A stretch of DNA of 64,000 bases from Varanus komodoensis (Eukaryota > Chordata > Lepidosauria > Squamata > Varanidae): positions 91,044,818 to 91,108,817 of the forward strand of contig NW_025335268.1 in assembly GCF_004798865.1 (NCBI RefSeq). The letters are read 5' to 3'. Below are positions 55,932-64,000 of the stretch, piece after piece; the first letter of the stretch is position 1; every line of letters starts with the position of its first letter. A model generated the notes under the pieces. The model was given only the letters and a program-made list of their open reading frames with translations. It had not been told where the DNA came from and did no database searches. A program made the translations under genes and the position numbers.

Positions 55932-55970
<39 letters not shown>

Positions 55971-56355
55971 CAAACCATCATGTCTCAAAATAGAAGTGCC
56001 ACCAAATCTAGACATGATTATGTATTATAAAGTTTTTAATAAATGTCAATACTTTTATTAATAATTAATGTATATGACTGTGTTATCAATCATTACATAT
56101 TTTAATAATACTTGGATGCATAACATAATGTATTTTACAGTTTTAACTTTTTTGTAAACTGCTTATTTTTACCTGTGGATTGTCATATATAAATCTATGA
56201 AATAAATGTATAATGTACTCTGCTAATAGATATAATTAGTGGGAAAAAACATGAGCAATGACAGCTACAGCACAGCTCCTTGCATATTTACCTGTAAATC
56301 TTGTGTTGTCAAATGGAACTTCTTCCTTAGCAATTGTGATTAGGATTGCAGCCAT
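51371..56355 (-). CDS. Unidentified coding-like exon set interleaved with NME9 (partial)
   Basis: Three segments (56292-56355, 53670-53758, 51371-51422) each have consensus splice signals and join in one open frame of 68 codons plus one base: MAAILITIAKEEVPFDNTRF, then TGHGHTVDEEIVFTFERDAV and TAVGFQSFLDK, then NQIITVQCEPSMFFLDI. The start ATG has a strong context (GTGACCATGG) with an in-frame TAA three codons upstream. I do not recognise the protein. NME9 coding exon 1 lies between the first and second segments. The third segment ends one base into a codon, exactly the phase that NME9 exon 3 needs, so an alternative N-terminus ending ...FFLDI-VVDVYQGWCGPC is possible. A separate ciliary gene is the other reading. 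A possible fourth exon at 44034-44079 is too weak to call. Confidence 0.5.
52191..52216. repeat. (AGC)n microsatellite
   Basis: Nearly nine AGC units, non-coding, in NME9-like intron 1. Confidence 0.95.
52419..52654 (-). repeat. tRNA-derived SINE (Sauria type), copy 2
   Basis: Nearly the same sequence as the copy at 13170-13409. On the minus strand it has GAGAGCCAGTGTGGTGTAG, GGTTAAGAGCGTGGGACTGG, GGTGACTTTGGGCCAGTCAC and GAGTCCTTTGTAGGAAAAAG. The close match suggests recent activity. Confidence 0.88.
52968..53170. repeat. Candidate non-autonomous DNA element
   Basis: ACTAAACCATGGTGGCTCAT, AACCACACTGGGTTCATGTG, CAAACCCACAATGGGTTTGT and ATGTCATCTGAGCCC. The internal inverted words (AACCCA/TGGGTT) and the shared vocabulary with 40739-41060 support a mobile-element origin. 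Confidence 0.4.
53670..53758 (-). CDS. Unidentified gene, putative second coding exon
   Basis: Completes the glycine codon split by the previous exon and reads HGHTVDEEIVFTFERDAVTA then VGFQSFLDK. Acceptor TTATACTAG, donor AAG|GTACCC, phase 0 at the 3' end. The mixed charged/hydrophobic composition looks like protein rather than intron. Confidence 0.5.
54008..54040. repeat. Left half of inverted-repeat element split by the LINE
   Basis: GATGGGGAATGTGTAGCCTT matches the GGGAATGTGTGGCCCTCC start of this reptile repeat; the right half resumes at 55648. Confidence 0.6.
54041..55647 (-). mobile_element. L2-like (CR1-clade) LINE, 5' truncated, RT domain with YADD
   Basis: The minus-strand frame at 54364-55362 reads FDTIDHGILLDRLAGLGVGG, FCHGVPQGSILSPLLFNIY, HQYADDTQLCLSF, LNPDKTEVLLVG and LHWLPTEVQAQFKVLVITYK: a full set of CR1/L2 reverse-transcriptase motifs. 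The frame at 55263-55724 carries the upstream part (LDPKMAANYRTVANIPFLGK, FQSGFRPGYGTESALVALYD). The two meet at a single frameshift near 55300, between LDVSAA and FDTIDHG. The 3' UTR and TTTATT-rich tail end at 54041. Endonuclease and ORF1 are missing. One frameshift in about 430 codons suggests a fairly young copy. It is inserted in an inverted-repeat element. Confidence 0.92.
55648..55690. repeat. Right half of inverted-repeat element split by the LINE
   Basis: TGTTGTTGGACTGCAACTCC then CATCATCTTTTC, the continuation of the repeat after the LINE insertion. Confidence 0.6.
55891..55923 (-). CDS. NME9: NME9-like coding exon 1
   Basis: Encodes MASRKKELALQ (residues 1-11), ending in phase 0 at CAG|GTCAGT. 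The exon probably starts at 55927: the acceptor is a run of 34 T (minus strand) followed by GGCAG, then TATC and the ATG. The N-terminus resembles that of NME8 (MASKKREVQLQ), which supports this start over the in-frame ATG at the head of exon 2. Confidence 0.8.
55933..55966. repeat. A34 homopolymer (T34 on gene strand)
   Basis: Thirty-four A on the plus strand immediately upstream (in gene sense) of the NME9-like first coding exon, where it supplies the polypyrimidine tract. Confidence 0.95.
56292..56355 (-). CDS. Unidentified gene, putative first coding exon
   Basis: ATG at 56355-56353; encodes 21 residues beginning MAAILITIAKEEVPF, with donor ACAG|GTAAAT leaving one base. The upstream acceptor GTTGCAG would start the exon at 56368, leaving a 13-base 5' UTR segment. 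Splicing it to NME9 coding exon 1 gives an immediate stop, so it belongs to another transcript form or gene. Confidence 0.5.
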
Positions 56356-57869
56356 GGTCACTTAAACACTGCAACAGTTACTATCATATCATGTCTAACA
56401 ACTAAATCTGTCTCACTTACAGCCCACTTTTATGCATTATGAGGTACGCTCAAACTCAATCAATGAAATCAATCATTTAAAACCTCTGTGACTGACAAGA
56501 AACAGATGTGAGGATTTAGATTTGCTAGATCTACTGTGTCTACTCCTTTTTTAAACTAGAACTCTGAGTTCCAACAAATGAAAAGTAGAGGCAAGGAAAA
56601 GGGAAAGGTGGAGGATGTAAGCTTAGATTAAGGGAAGAGGCACAGTTCTATTAAAATATGCTCAGCCTGGTATTTGTTTCAGTACCAGAGCTGAACACAT
56701 CACACACAAATCTGATTTCCCCCTTAGTTTTTCAGCTTTAGCAATCTAATTCAATTGCTGCAATTGTTAGTGAGTAGGGAGGGCATTGCAGATCTACTGC
56801 AGATCATCCAGACAATAGTTTCCATGTTTAACTAAGCAAAGGATTTTTAAACAGATGCTATTTTTAACAGATTCATTATAAAATCTATAGATGGAAGCCA
56901 CCATCATAAAAAAAACATTTATTCCCTAACTCTTCTCAGTGTCTACTGCAACGTGTGTGCACGCACGCACAGAAGAAATAGCTTTAAAAAAATAAAGGAA
57001 GCAGTTTTTTCTTCAGTATCACAAATGCATTCATATGAAAAATATGCTAATTTAACTGACTGAAACTCACACAATAAACTAAGAGTTCTTTAGTTGGGTG
57101 GCAGGACTGCTAATGATGAAAAGTTTTAATCTTTTTTAATAAACCCTGTATAAATTATACTATTTTGCTTCTATATCAGAGAATGAAAAGGCATTTCCAA
57201 GAATAGAGTCTCTTAAGTTTATTCTTTTGTTTTCTGGGTTTCTTGCACCTTTGAAAGAGGTGTGATGGGCAGAAAGAGGAGGACTTCTACCCAGGGAGCA
57301 ATGGTAGCAAACCTGTGTTCCTGCTGCCATTGTCTTCTAGGAAAGGGGATGGGAATTATGTTGACCTCTTCTACATGGGTTAGTGGAATGGGTGGCAGTG
57401 TGAAGCACAGGCAGCAAATGAGGATGAGAAGGGATGAGAAGAAGAGAGGTGAGCTGAATGTGCTTATAGGGAGGTCAGATTAAATGAGAAGGGACAGCAG
57501 AGGAGGCCAAAAATTGGAGGGGCCATGAAACTGCATGTCACGCCTATGTCACATCAGGAAATCCAACTTTTGGGAGGAGATAGCGGCAAAGGGTAGTAAC
57601 AATTGCCCTGATTAAATAATACTATTTGGTTTCTAGATCTGAGAAGCAGCGTGAAAAGTCTCTTTAAATGTAATGCAAGGATTAGCCACGGTTGGAAGCC
57701 CGTTTCCCTAATTGCGCCTTCCCTCCGGCCTGGTTATTTGGTAGCCTGGAAAAGTGCTTGGCTCAGCCTCAGCGGTTCTCTTCTTGAGAATAATTTCAGA
57801 AGTGCTACCATATCAATGAAAAAGGTGCAGAAGAGATGAAATCACTATGAAAAGAAAGGAATATGAACC

Positions 57870-58160
57870 GGAGAATTAATGCAGACGACTGTTAAAAACA
57901 TGAAGGGTCTGTCTTGCCCCGGGGGCCGGCAAGCCTTTGGCAAGAAGTACCTGCTCTTGAGCCGTGGCTCCCACGCTGCCCGCGGCAGAGTCTCTCGTTG
58001 CCATAGCAACGCGCCAGCCAATGGCCGAAAAGCCTGTCCGCGCTGCTGCTCGGCCTCCCTGCTGAGCCAGTGACTTTCGTCCTTCCTGGGCAGGCAGATG
58101 GCTCGGCCCCCTCTTGGCCCTGCGACTGCCTAGCCGGGACTTGGAATTATACGGAGCGAA
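57870..58160 (-). promoter_or_regulatory. CpG-rich promoter of NME9-like gene and/or unidentified exons
   Basis: A GC-rich, CpG-rich stretch in otherwise AT-rich DNA, just upstream of both sets of first coding exons. It contains an RFX X-box (57997-58010), a CCAAT motif (CCAATGG near 58018) and a good 5' splice donor GAGCAG|GTACTT at 57951/57950 that could end a non-coding first exon. An ATG overlaps the X-box and stays in frame up to that donor, so it would be an upstream ORF if transcription starts further right. The promoter role is inferred. Confidence 0.65.
57997..58010. promoter_or_regulatory. RFX X-box motif
   Basis: GTTGCCATAGCAAC matches the RFX-family X-box (GTTGCCATGGCAAC-like inverted repeat) with a single departure from symmetry. 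X-boxes of this type lie near the start sites of ciliary genes, which suits an NME9-type ciliary thioredoxin. Confidence 0.7.
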
Positions 58161-60865
58161 GAACTGAAGAGGAAGGATGGATTTGACAGCTGAACAGCTA
58201 CACCATACGGAAACGAGGCCTGGCAAATACTACGTTTGCATGAAATGCCTGCCCTTCAAAAACGGCAAAGCTAATGGGAAGCAATGATGAATGTTTCAAA
58301 ATTTTCCAATTTCATTTTTAAAAAGTGAAATCTCTTTTTGTCTTCCGTTACTTCATGTATATATGAAAGAAATTATGTGACAGGAGAAGGTCTTTTTAAA
58401 GCATTAACTTCTCTTCCTTCTCAGACTAATAATTGCAACATTCTCTGACTCTCAGGTGCTTGTTTGAGTTAAAAGGCACATAACTTTAAAAAATAAATTG
58501 GGAAGGGAAAAACACAAACCCTGTGATCTAGCATTACTTTCCTGTCTATATATGCCCTAACCTGGGAGTAAATCAGACCCTAACCCCAATGAATTTATTG
58601 GACTTGTCAGGATAGCTCTCTAAGAGGTCACGTGTGTGTTGAGAAAGGAAAAACTTTCAATGTATTACACACAATTCATAATACACATATTTTAAGGATG
58701 CCTCATCTGTGCTTTTCTTAACACAATGTTGACAGGTAAAAATGCTTCCATTTTCATCTTGCTTCCACTAATATGTCAATAGCTGTGATATCTAAAGTTC
58801 TCCTCTCATCAAGTTTTAATGGACATTTCAGTTTTTGACACTGGAAAACTTCCCCACTAAAGAACCAGGTTTGTAGCTTACACATAGGTATGCTCCTGGA
58901 GCTTGCTCTCTTTTCCTAGGAGAATGTTCTATAAGCTTTGGCGGATTTACTAATAGTATACGCTTCTGAAAAAGAAAAGCCTGAACATTATTGTGCTGCC
59001 ACTGAAGCCTGTCTAGAAATCTCACCTTGTCCAAAACATAGCAGCCATGTTAATACCTGACAGCAGCTACAGAAACCATGCAATACCTGAGTTCTGCTTC
59101 CAAGTTATTTACTGACCTATTGTGGTGCTCAGCCTTAAAGCTCTTAATTGTTTAGGCCCAGGTTACCTGGAGCAGCACCTTCTTTTATGTATCTGACTAC
59201 TATGGATAAGAACTTGCCATTCTTGTTAGGCTGACAGCCACTTTTAACTGAGCTTTTTGATGATGGCTCCAAAGATTTGGAAGCAGTTTCCTGTTCCACA
59301 GAACTGATCCAAGGGCTTGCCCCTTTTAAGGGTGTTCATGAAATCTTTATTTTTATTATTTGTATAAATTCTGGCACTTGTTTTCATTTTATTGCCTCGT
59401 ATGTAATTTTGTTTGTATTGCTATTTTTTAAAAATATTGATAAGATTAAAGGAAGCCAAGTAAATAAGTAACACCGTTCACCTTCACAGCATATACTGGG
59501 AGAAGAAACATCTCTTTAACTTTATCTGGACTCCAGATTCATTGTACTTGTAGTTGGCAAGGAGGAGAACTGTATATAGGTCCTTCAAACTTGAGTGTGT
59601 CATGATTGGAAGACCCTGCCTATACAAATATGATGCCTTTATTATTTGCTGTGAACCTGAATATCATAAGATACAATCAAACTGACTATACCATGTTAGC
59701 TTCATAGCAAAGAATAAAATGGAAATCATATTTCAAAGGATTATCTTTTATTCTAGAAACCAAACACACATCATTTTATGGATATTCCTTCTCTCCATAG
59801 TTGGCTTCTTTAAAACATATGCAGCACAGTAAACTATTATTCATAGTAGTAAACACTATTATTAACAAAGTCCTGAATTTGTATTAGCTCCTACCCTCTC
59901 ATAGGTTACGGAGAACAAGTGGCTGTTGTTGATATCTGTTCTAGTGCCTGCTGCTACAAAAACAGATGGAGATCTCAAATAGTGGGAATTACTACAAACA
60001 GTGATAATTACATGCATTACTTTTGAGAAGCAGAATAGCCAGGGGCTTCAGGTTTGAATAATGCATAACAAGTAATTGTACTAGAGATGAAACAGGATCA
60101 TAATTATTATTAGAAGTGCATACATGTTAAAATTCTTACTTATAAAATATTACATATTACAAATAAATAGTATACATACTTCAATAATTCTTTTTTTTCA
60201 GAATTCATATTTATTTGCTGAGTTTTCGCAATTACATTCTTTCTTGTCTGGTCTTCAACTCCAGGAACCCTAAAGTTATCATTTGAGGTTGTAAGGTCAA
60301 ATATAAGCCTGCTCATCAGCACTGAATTCTGGTCAAGAGAAAAATGGCAGTTAGAACAGATGAAATCTATAGGAATCATCTATGCACCAGAGAGCCTGGA
60401 GCAGGTACAGTGAAAGATTTGATTGGTTCCTTGTGGTAAGAAGCTAAGGAGCTCAGCTTGGTTATGTCCTTCTATAGACTTCCTTGCCTTGAACCCTAGA
60501 AGACTACTCTACATAGATAGATATTATCTAATATAAAAACCTCTGGATCAAATTATGCGTGTAAGACTCCAATAAGGTATCTTCCAGGAGAAAACTGTCT
60601 ATAGTAAATATTAGCACTTTCTGTATTTGAGCTAAGAATAAAATCTAGTTTTCACAGCTTTCACATTTTTAAACATTTCTCACATAGAGAGTCTAGAACA
60701 GACATTTCTGATGCATTTCCACTGAGTTATGCTGGGGCAGACGTGACCCCTTATGTTTGAACAAGAAACATTGGTATGCTGCTCACAACACTATAGAAAA
60801 GTCATACATAAATGCATATTAATTGTACATGGCAGTAAAGAGAGAGAAAAAAAACAATTTTGCAT
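58161..60865. other. Spacer between CpG island and SLC35G2
   Basis: No recognised exon. It contains an L2 fragment (59130-59460). AATAAA on the minus strand near 59747 and 59641 could end the SLC35G2 3' UTR. A 36-codon plus-strand frame (58177-58287) starts at the edge of the CpG island. Confidence 0.5.
59130..59460 (+). repeat. Decayed L2-like LINE 3' fragment, sense
   Basis: AAGCTCTTAATTGTTTAGGC and CCAGGTTACCTGGAGCAGCA give KALNCLGPGYLEQHLLL, matching YKALNSLGPGYLKERLF in the LINE at 54041-55647. A T-rich 3' UTR follows. Confidence 0.75.
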
Positions 60866-62104
60866 TCACTTAATGGAAGAATCTAGTATTTCCTGATAAT
60901 CTTGCTTCCTCAAGTCCTTCCAAGAGAGTTTATAACATGCAAGAAAAAAGACACTAATTATGATAACAGCTCCTCCAATCATATCATAAATGCTGGGGAA
61001 GATGTGTAGCACAAGAAGTTGAAGGATCATGGCTATCACAATCTCCAGATGCTGCACTGTGCTGACCAAGGCCGGATGGAATTTGCTCAAGGCATAATAG
61101 ACTCCCAGAAAAGCCACAGTGGAACATATACAGATGCCAATGAGGTAACTCCAGCTTTCTCCATTCAGTGGAATTATTGGTTCTTGGAGGAGAAACATCG
61201 TACAGGCTCCCCATACAGTTCCAGTCCAACCAAAAGTAAACAGTGCAGTCCACATGCTGACACTATCTTTAATGGACCTGTATACTATCATAGAGAGAGC
61301 AGTGGTTAAACCTGCCATAACTGTCATAGTATAGCCAAAGGCCTCTTTCCAGATATTCAACAGAGAATTTTCTTCATCTACAATGTTGGGGATCATAACC
61401 AGACAAACACCAACAATGCTACACGCTACAGTAATGACATCAACGCAAGCCATTCGCTCATCTACTAGTAAAAATGCTAAAATAGCACTGAAGACAGTGG
61501 TAGTAGCTCTCCACATTGTAGTCCCATTGCTTGGAGGTACTATTGCAAAGGAAGTATAAGCACAGGTAATGGAAATAACATTACATACTCCATAGAAGAA
61601 GAGTCGCAAACGGTGGCCTTTTGGTCCAAATGGCTCCTCATGGTAGTAGTACACGACTAAGACAGAAAACACTTGTAAAACAGAACGAATGAAGATTAGT
61701 TCTAGAGATGGCACTTTGGAACGATCAGAAGCAAGTCTAGTTATTAGGGCTACACAACCATGGGCCAAAGCAGATCCAAAAAGCACAGCCCAAGTCTTTC
61801 TAGATTGAAAAATGTTTTCATCTGCAAAACCTTGCCCTTGCCCATTTTGGTTGGCTTCTAACTTCTCTCCTGTTGGAGATGGGATGTCGATAGTCCCAAA
61901 AAAGGACCTTCCTTTCCATTTTCCATTACTCAGCAGCCTTCTCTTTGGATTATCTTCTACAAAATTGTCATTATCTTCAATAGCTTCTTCATAGTCCTCT
62001 TCTCCAGGCTGTGGATAATGGGAAGTATATTTCACTGTTACTGTGTTGGGATGAATTTTCACTCTCTTTTTCACTGGATATTGTTTGGTTGGTGAAGTAT
62101 CCAT
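60866..62104 (-). CDS. SLC35G2: SLC35G2 (TMEM22), solute carrier family 35 member G2
   Basis: This is a multi-pass membrane protein of the EamA/DMT nucleotide-sugar-transporter-like fold; the substrate of SLC35G2 is not established. The frame is open for 412 codons, the same length I recall for the human protein, and the sequence is recognisable throughout. The N-terminus reads [19 protein letters not shown] and the C-terminus [12 protein letters not shown]. About 100 hydrophilic N-terminal residues precede roughly ten hydrophobic segments starting near residue 105 ([19 protein letters not shown]), with conserved [18 protein letters not shown] and [17 protein letters not shown] blocks. The ATG at 62104-62102 is chosen because human SLC35G2 starts MDTSP; the open frame runs four codons further upstream (LSEE) without another ATG. 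A splice acceptor (TTTATGATCAG) lies at 62123-62125, so 5' UTR exons should lie further right. The coding region is one exon with no disruptions. Identity is secure; transport function is inferred from family. Confidence 0.97.
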   Translation of the reverse strand: MDTSPTKQYPVKKRVKIHPNTVTVKYTSHYPQPGEEDYEEAIEDNDNFVEDNPKRRLLSNGKWKGRSFFGTIDIPSPTGEKLEANQNGQGQGFADENIFQSRKTWAVLFGSALAHGCVALITRLASDRSKVPSLELIFIRSVLQVFSVLVVYYYHEEPFGPKGHRLRLFFYGVCNVISITCAYTSFAIVPPSNGTTMWRATTTVFSAILAFLLVDERMACVDVITVACSIVGVCLVMIPNIVDEENSLLNIWKEAFGYTMTVMAGLTTALSMIVYRSIKDSVSMWTALFTFGWTGTVWGACTMFLLQEPIIPLNGESWSYLIGICICSTVAFLGVYYALSKFHPALVSTVQHLEIVIAMILQLLVLHIFPSIYDMIGGAVIIISVFFLACYKLSWKDLRKQDYQEILDSSIK

Positions 62105-62631
62105 TTCCTCAGACAATTGGCACTGATCATAAAGAAAACATAATTGATTCAGGAATGATAAAGCTGATCAAATTGCAAGTCTGCATTATTACATTTTTTT
62201 GAAGTAATCCTTAATCTAAGTCTAATGTTCTGTCAATGTCTTTGATAAACAGAGGTGGCTTTAAGGAGAAACCAAAGTCTTATTATAAATACACTTTAAA
62301 GAAAATTATGTTGATAGAAGATTATCGTGCTGTGTCAAAATCATCCGTGTACTTGCTATTGTTAGACTTTTAAAATTTATGCTTGATACTCATCTTTTCT
62401 GCAATACCCACTGTTTTCTTTTAGGATTTAAATAATACTCTTACAGTTCATGAAATGGTTTACCCCAAAGGGCTCTTTTAGTGCACAATCCTATAGTCAC
62501 TGTCTAAACTGCTATTTTGGGGCAGATCTTCTTATAATAGAACCCTCAAAGATTGTGGAATTGGATTTTGATTTGGAAGAGGAAGGCCAGAACCTACAAC
62601 TGTATTGCCAAGACCAGTGGATCCAGAGAGA

Positions 62632-62675
62632 AGCCAGGTAGTAACTGAGAATCAGCCAGGTAGTAACTGAGAATC
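62632..62675. repeat. 22-base tandem duplication
   Basis: AGCCAGGTAGTAACTGAGAA plus TC occurs twice head-to-tail, identical. Confidence 0.95.
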
Positions 62676-62905
62676 AGATCAAATTCTCTTGGGAAGTTTA
62701 GTAAGCTGATATGGCAGCAGTGGGGTAAACCCAATGTCATTAATCCCATTATATTGTGTCATGTTAAGTGGGTGGACCAGCTGGCAGTGTCAGATGCTCC
62801 AAGAAATTGGCCCTTAAGTGGCATGAACCACCCTGATGGTGAGGTTAGCTTGTTTTAGTTTGGGAGGGTGGAGAGGTATTGGTTTGGAATCATATCATTA
62901 AGCAT

Positions 62906-62925
62906 TCCCCGCCCCGCCCCGCCCC
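62906..62925. repeat. (GCCCC)n simple repeat
   Basis: Three GCCCC units preceded by CCCC. Confidence 0.85.
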
Positions 62926-64000
62926 ATGATCAGTATTCTAATTTTGCGTGTTTCTTTTGTTAATGCCGTTTGTAATATTCTTCTTTTGTATTACAAAGCC
63001 AGGCTACCTGGTCAGCTTTAACATGATAAATACTTTTGGTTAGAAAGCATTTCTTCCAATTTGCTTGGAAAGAGGGAGAGAAGAGCAGCCAAGACAGAGA
63101 GGATAATTCATAGAATAACTTGGAATCCCAGCTCAGTTAAAGCAGAGCTGAGACTCTAAATGTGGAGTGACCACCTTCATCCACCCTTGCAGCTGACATG
63201 GTTTTTTCATGGAGACTGCAGCTCTGACTTCACAAGACTGAACTGACATTGGAGATGGTGCAGGGCGAAGAGGAGCAAGGCACCACAGTCGTATGAGGAA
63301 TCTTGGTGGTGCTTCTGGCTCATCTCACAATCTAGTGTAAGCATTTAAACACACAACATTAGCCACCTAAGTGTTTTGAAAAGTGGGAGGAGTGCTGAAG
63401 CAATCCTGACTTCCACGCTCCTTCTGCTCTCCATTGCAAGCCTGTAATCCTCCAAGTTTGGAGAGTTAAGGGGCAGCCACAACAGATAGTGTCTTTACTA
63501 TAATAAAAATATTAATACATTCTACTTTGAACCAGAATGTGACAACTTGTGTTATCTTCATGCCACAAGCCAAATTTTTTAGGTCACTGAAGATGTTTCA
63601 ATGGATTTTGGCCTTGTAGATATGCATATTTGCATTGTGGGTGAGCATCAAGTAGCATACATGAACATTATATAGCTACGGTGTATTGTGTTAAGTATGT
63701 AAGCATCCTGTGCATAAGAAGAGTCCTGCTGGGCAGAACAAATGTCTTTCAGTTCCAGCATTCTGTGTCCTACAGTGGCAAACCAAATGTTCCTGGGAAA
63801 CCCACAAGCGGCACAGGAGCTTAACAGCCTTCTCCCACTGTTTCCCAGAAACTGGCAATCAGAGGCATATTACCTCTCATCCTGGCAGTAGCATGGAGCA
63901 AGGACTCGTAGCCAGGTCAGTCTTTAAAAGCTACATTCCTATTCCAGTTATATTCATTTTCACATCCATTGATATTTCTTAATAACATATCAGGTGCATG

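Larger units (their letters stand above)
62123..64000. other. SLC35G2 upstream intron or 5' flank
   Basis: No coding exon recognised. Contains a 22-base tandem duplication (62632-62675) and a CCCCG-rich tract (62906-62925). A CpG-island promoter for SLC35G2 is not seen, so it probably lies beyond the right edge. Confidence 0.5.

Noticed and set aside
57876-58226. 116-codon minus-strand frame across the CpG island
   Set aside because: GC-rich promoter DNA lacks stops by composition; the reading crosses the likely 5' donor and does not match NME9. Only the short upstream-ORF possibility is kept.

Overview
The window is vertebrate nuclear DNA: long introns, GT-AG splice sites and dense interspersed repeats. 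The repeats point to a squamate reptile, more likely a lizard. They include an antisense BovB (RTE) LINE, tRNA-derived SINEs of the Sauria type, a 5S rRNA-derived SINE, CR1 and L2-like LINEs whose tails carry a GCCGCCCCGAGGC-type motif, a reptile-like L1 fragment and a decayed Tc1 transposon. The species assignment is inference from repeat families; no database search was possible.

All recognised genes lie on the minus strand. From right to left they are: (1) SLC35G2, an intact single-coding-exon transporter of 412 aa at 60866-62104. (2) An NME9/TXNDC6-like thioredoxin gene with six coding exons between 43344 and 55923. It is predicted to make a 165-aa protein with a WCGPC active site and a poly-acidic tail but no nucleoside-diphosphate-kinase domain. 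(3) The 5' half of VPS8, the CORVET tethering subunit. Twenty-two coding exons between 5915 and 37700 encode 699 residues, and a CpG-rich promoter with a non-coding first exon lies near 39.4-39.5 kb. The rest of VPS8 lies beyond base 1.

Interleaved with the NME9-like gene on the same strand are three further coding-like segments (56292-56355, 53670-53758, 51371-51422). They join in a continuous frame with good splice sites and start at a strong ATG, but I do not recognise the protein. The third segment ends in the phase needed to enter NME9 exon 3. They are therefore either a separate interdigitated gene or an alternative N-terminus. Both this set and NME9 could be driven by the CpG island at 57.9-58.2 kb, which carries a near-perfect RFX X-box (GTTGCCATAGCAAC), as expected for a ciliary gene.

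Layout: 1-5.9 kb, VPS8 intron with BovB; 5.9-37.8 kb, VPS8 coding exons and introns; 37.8-39.5 kb, VPS8 intron 1 and promoter; 39.5-43.3 kb, intergenic with a Tc1 fossil; 43.3-58.2 kb, NME9-like gene, unidentified exons and a fairly young L2-like LINE; 58.3-60.8 kb, spacer and SLC35G2 3' side; 60.9-62.1 kb, SLC35G2; 62.1-64 kb, SLC35G2 5' intron or upstream DNA. I saw no CRISPR, tRNA gene, rRNA gene or intact mobile element.
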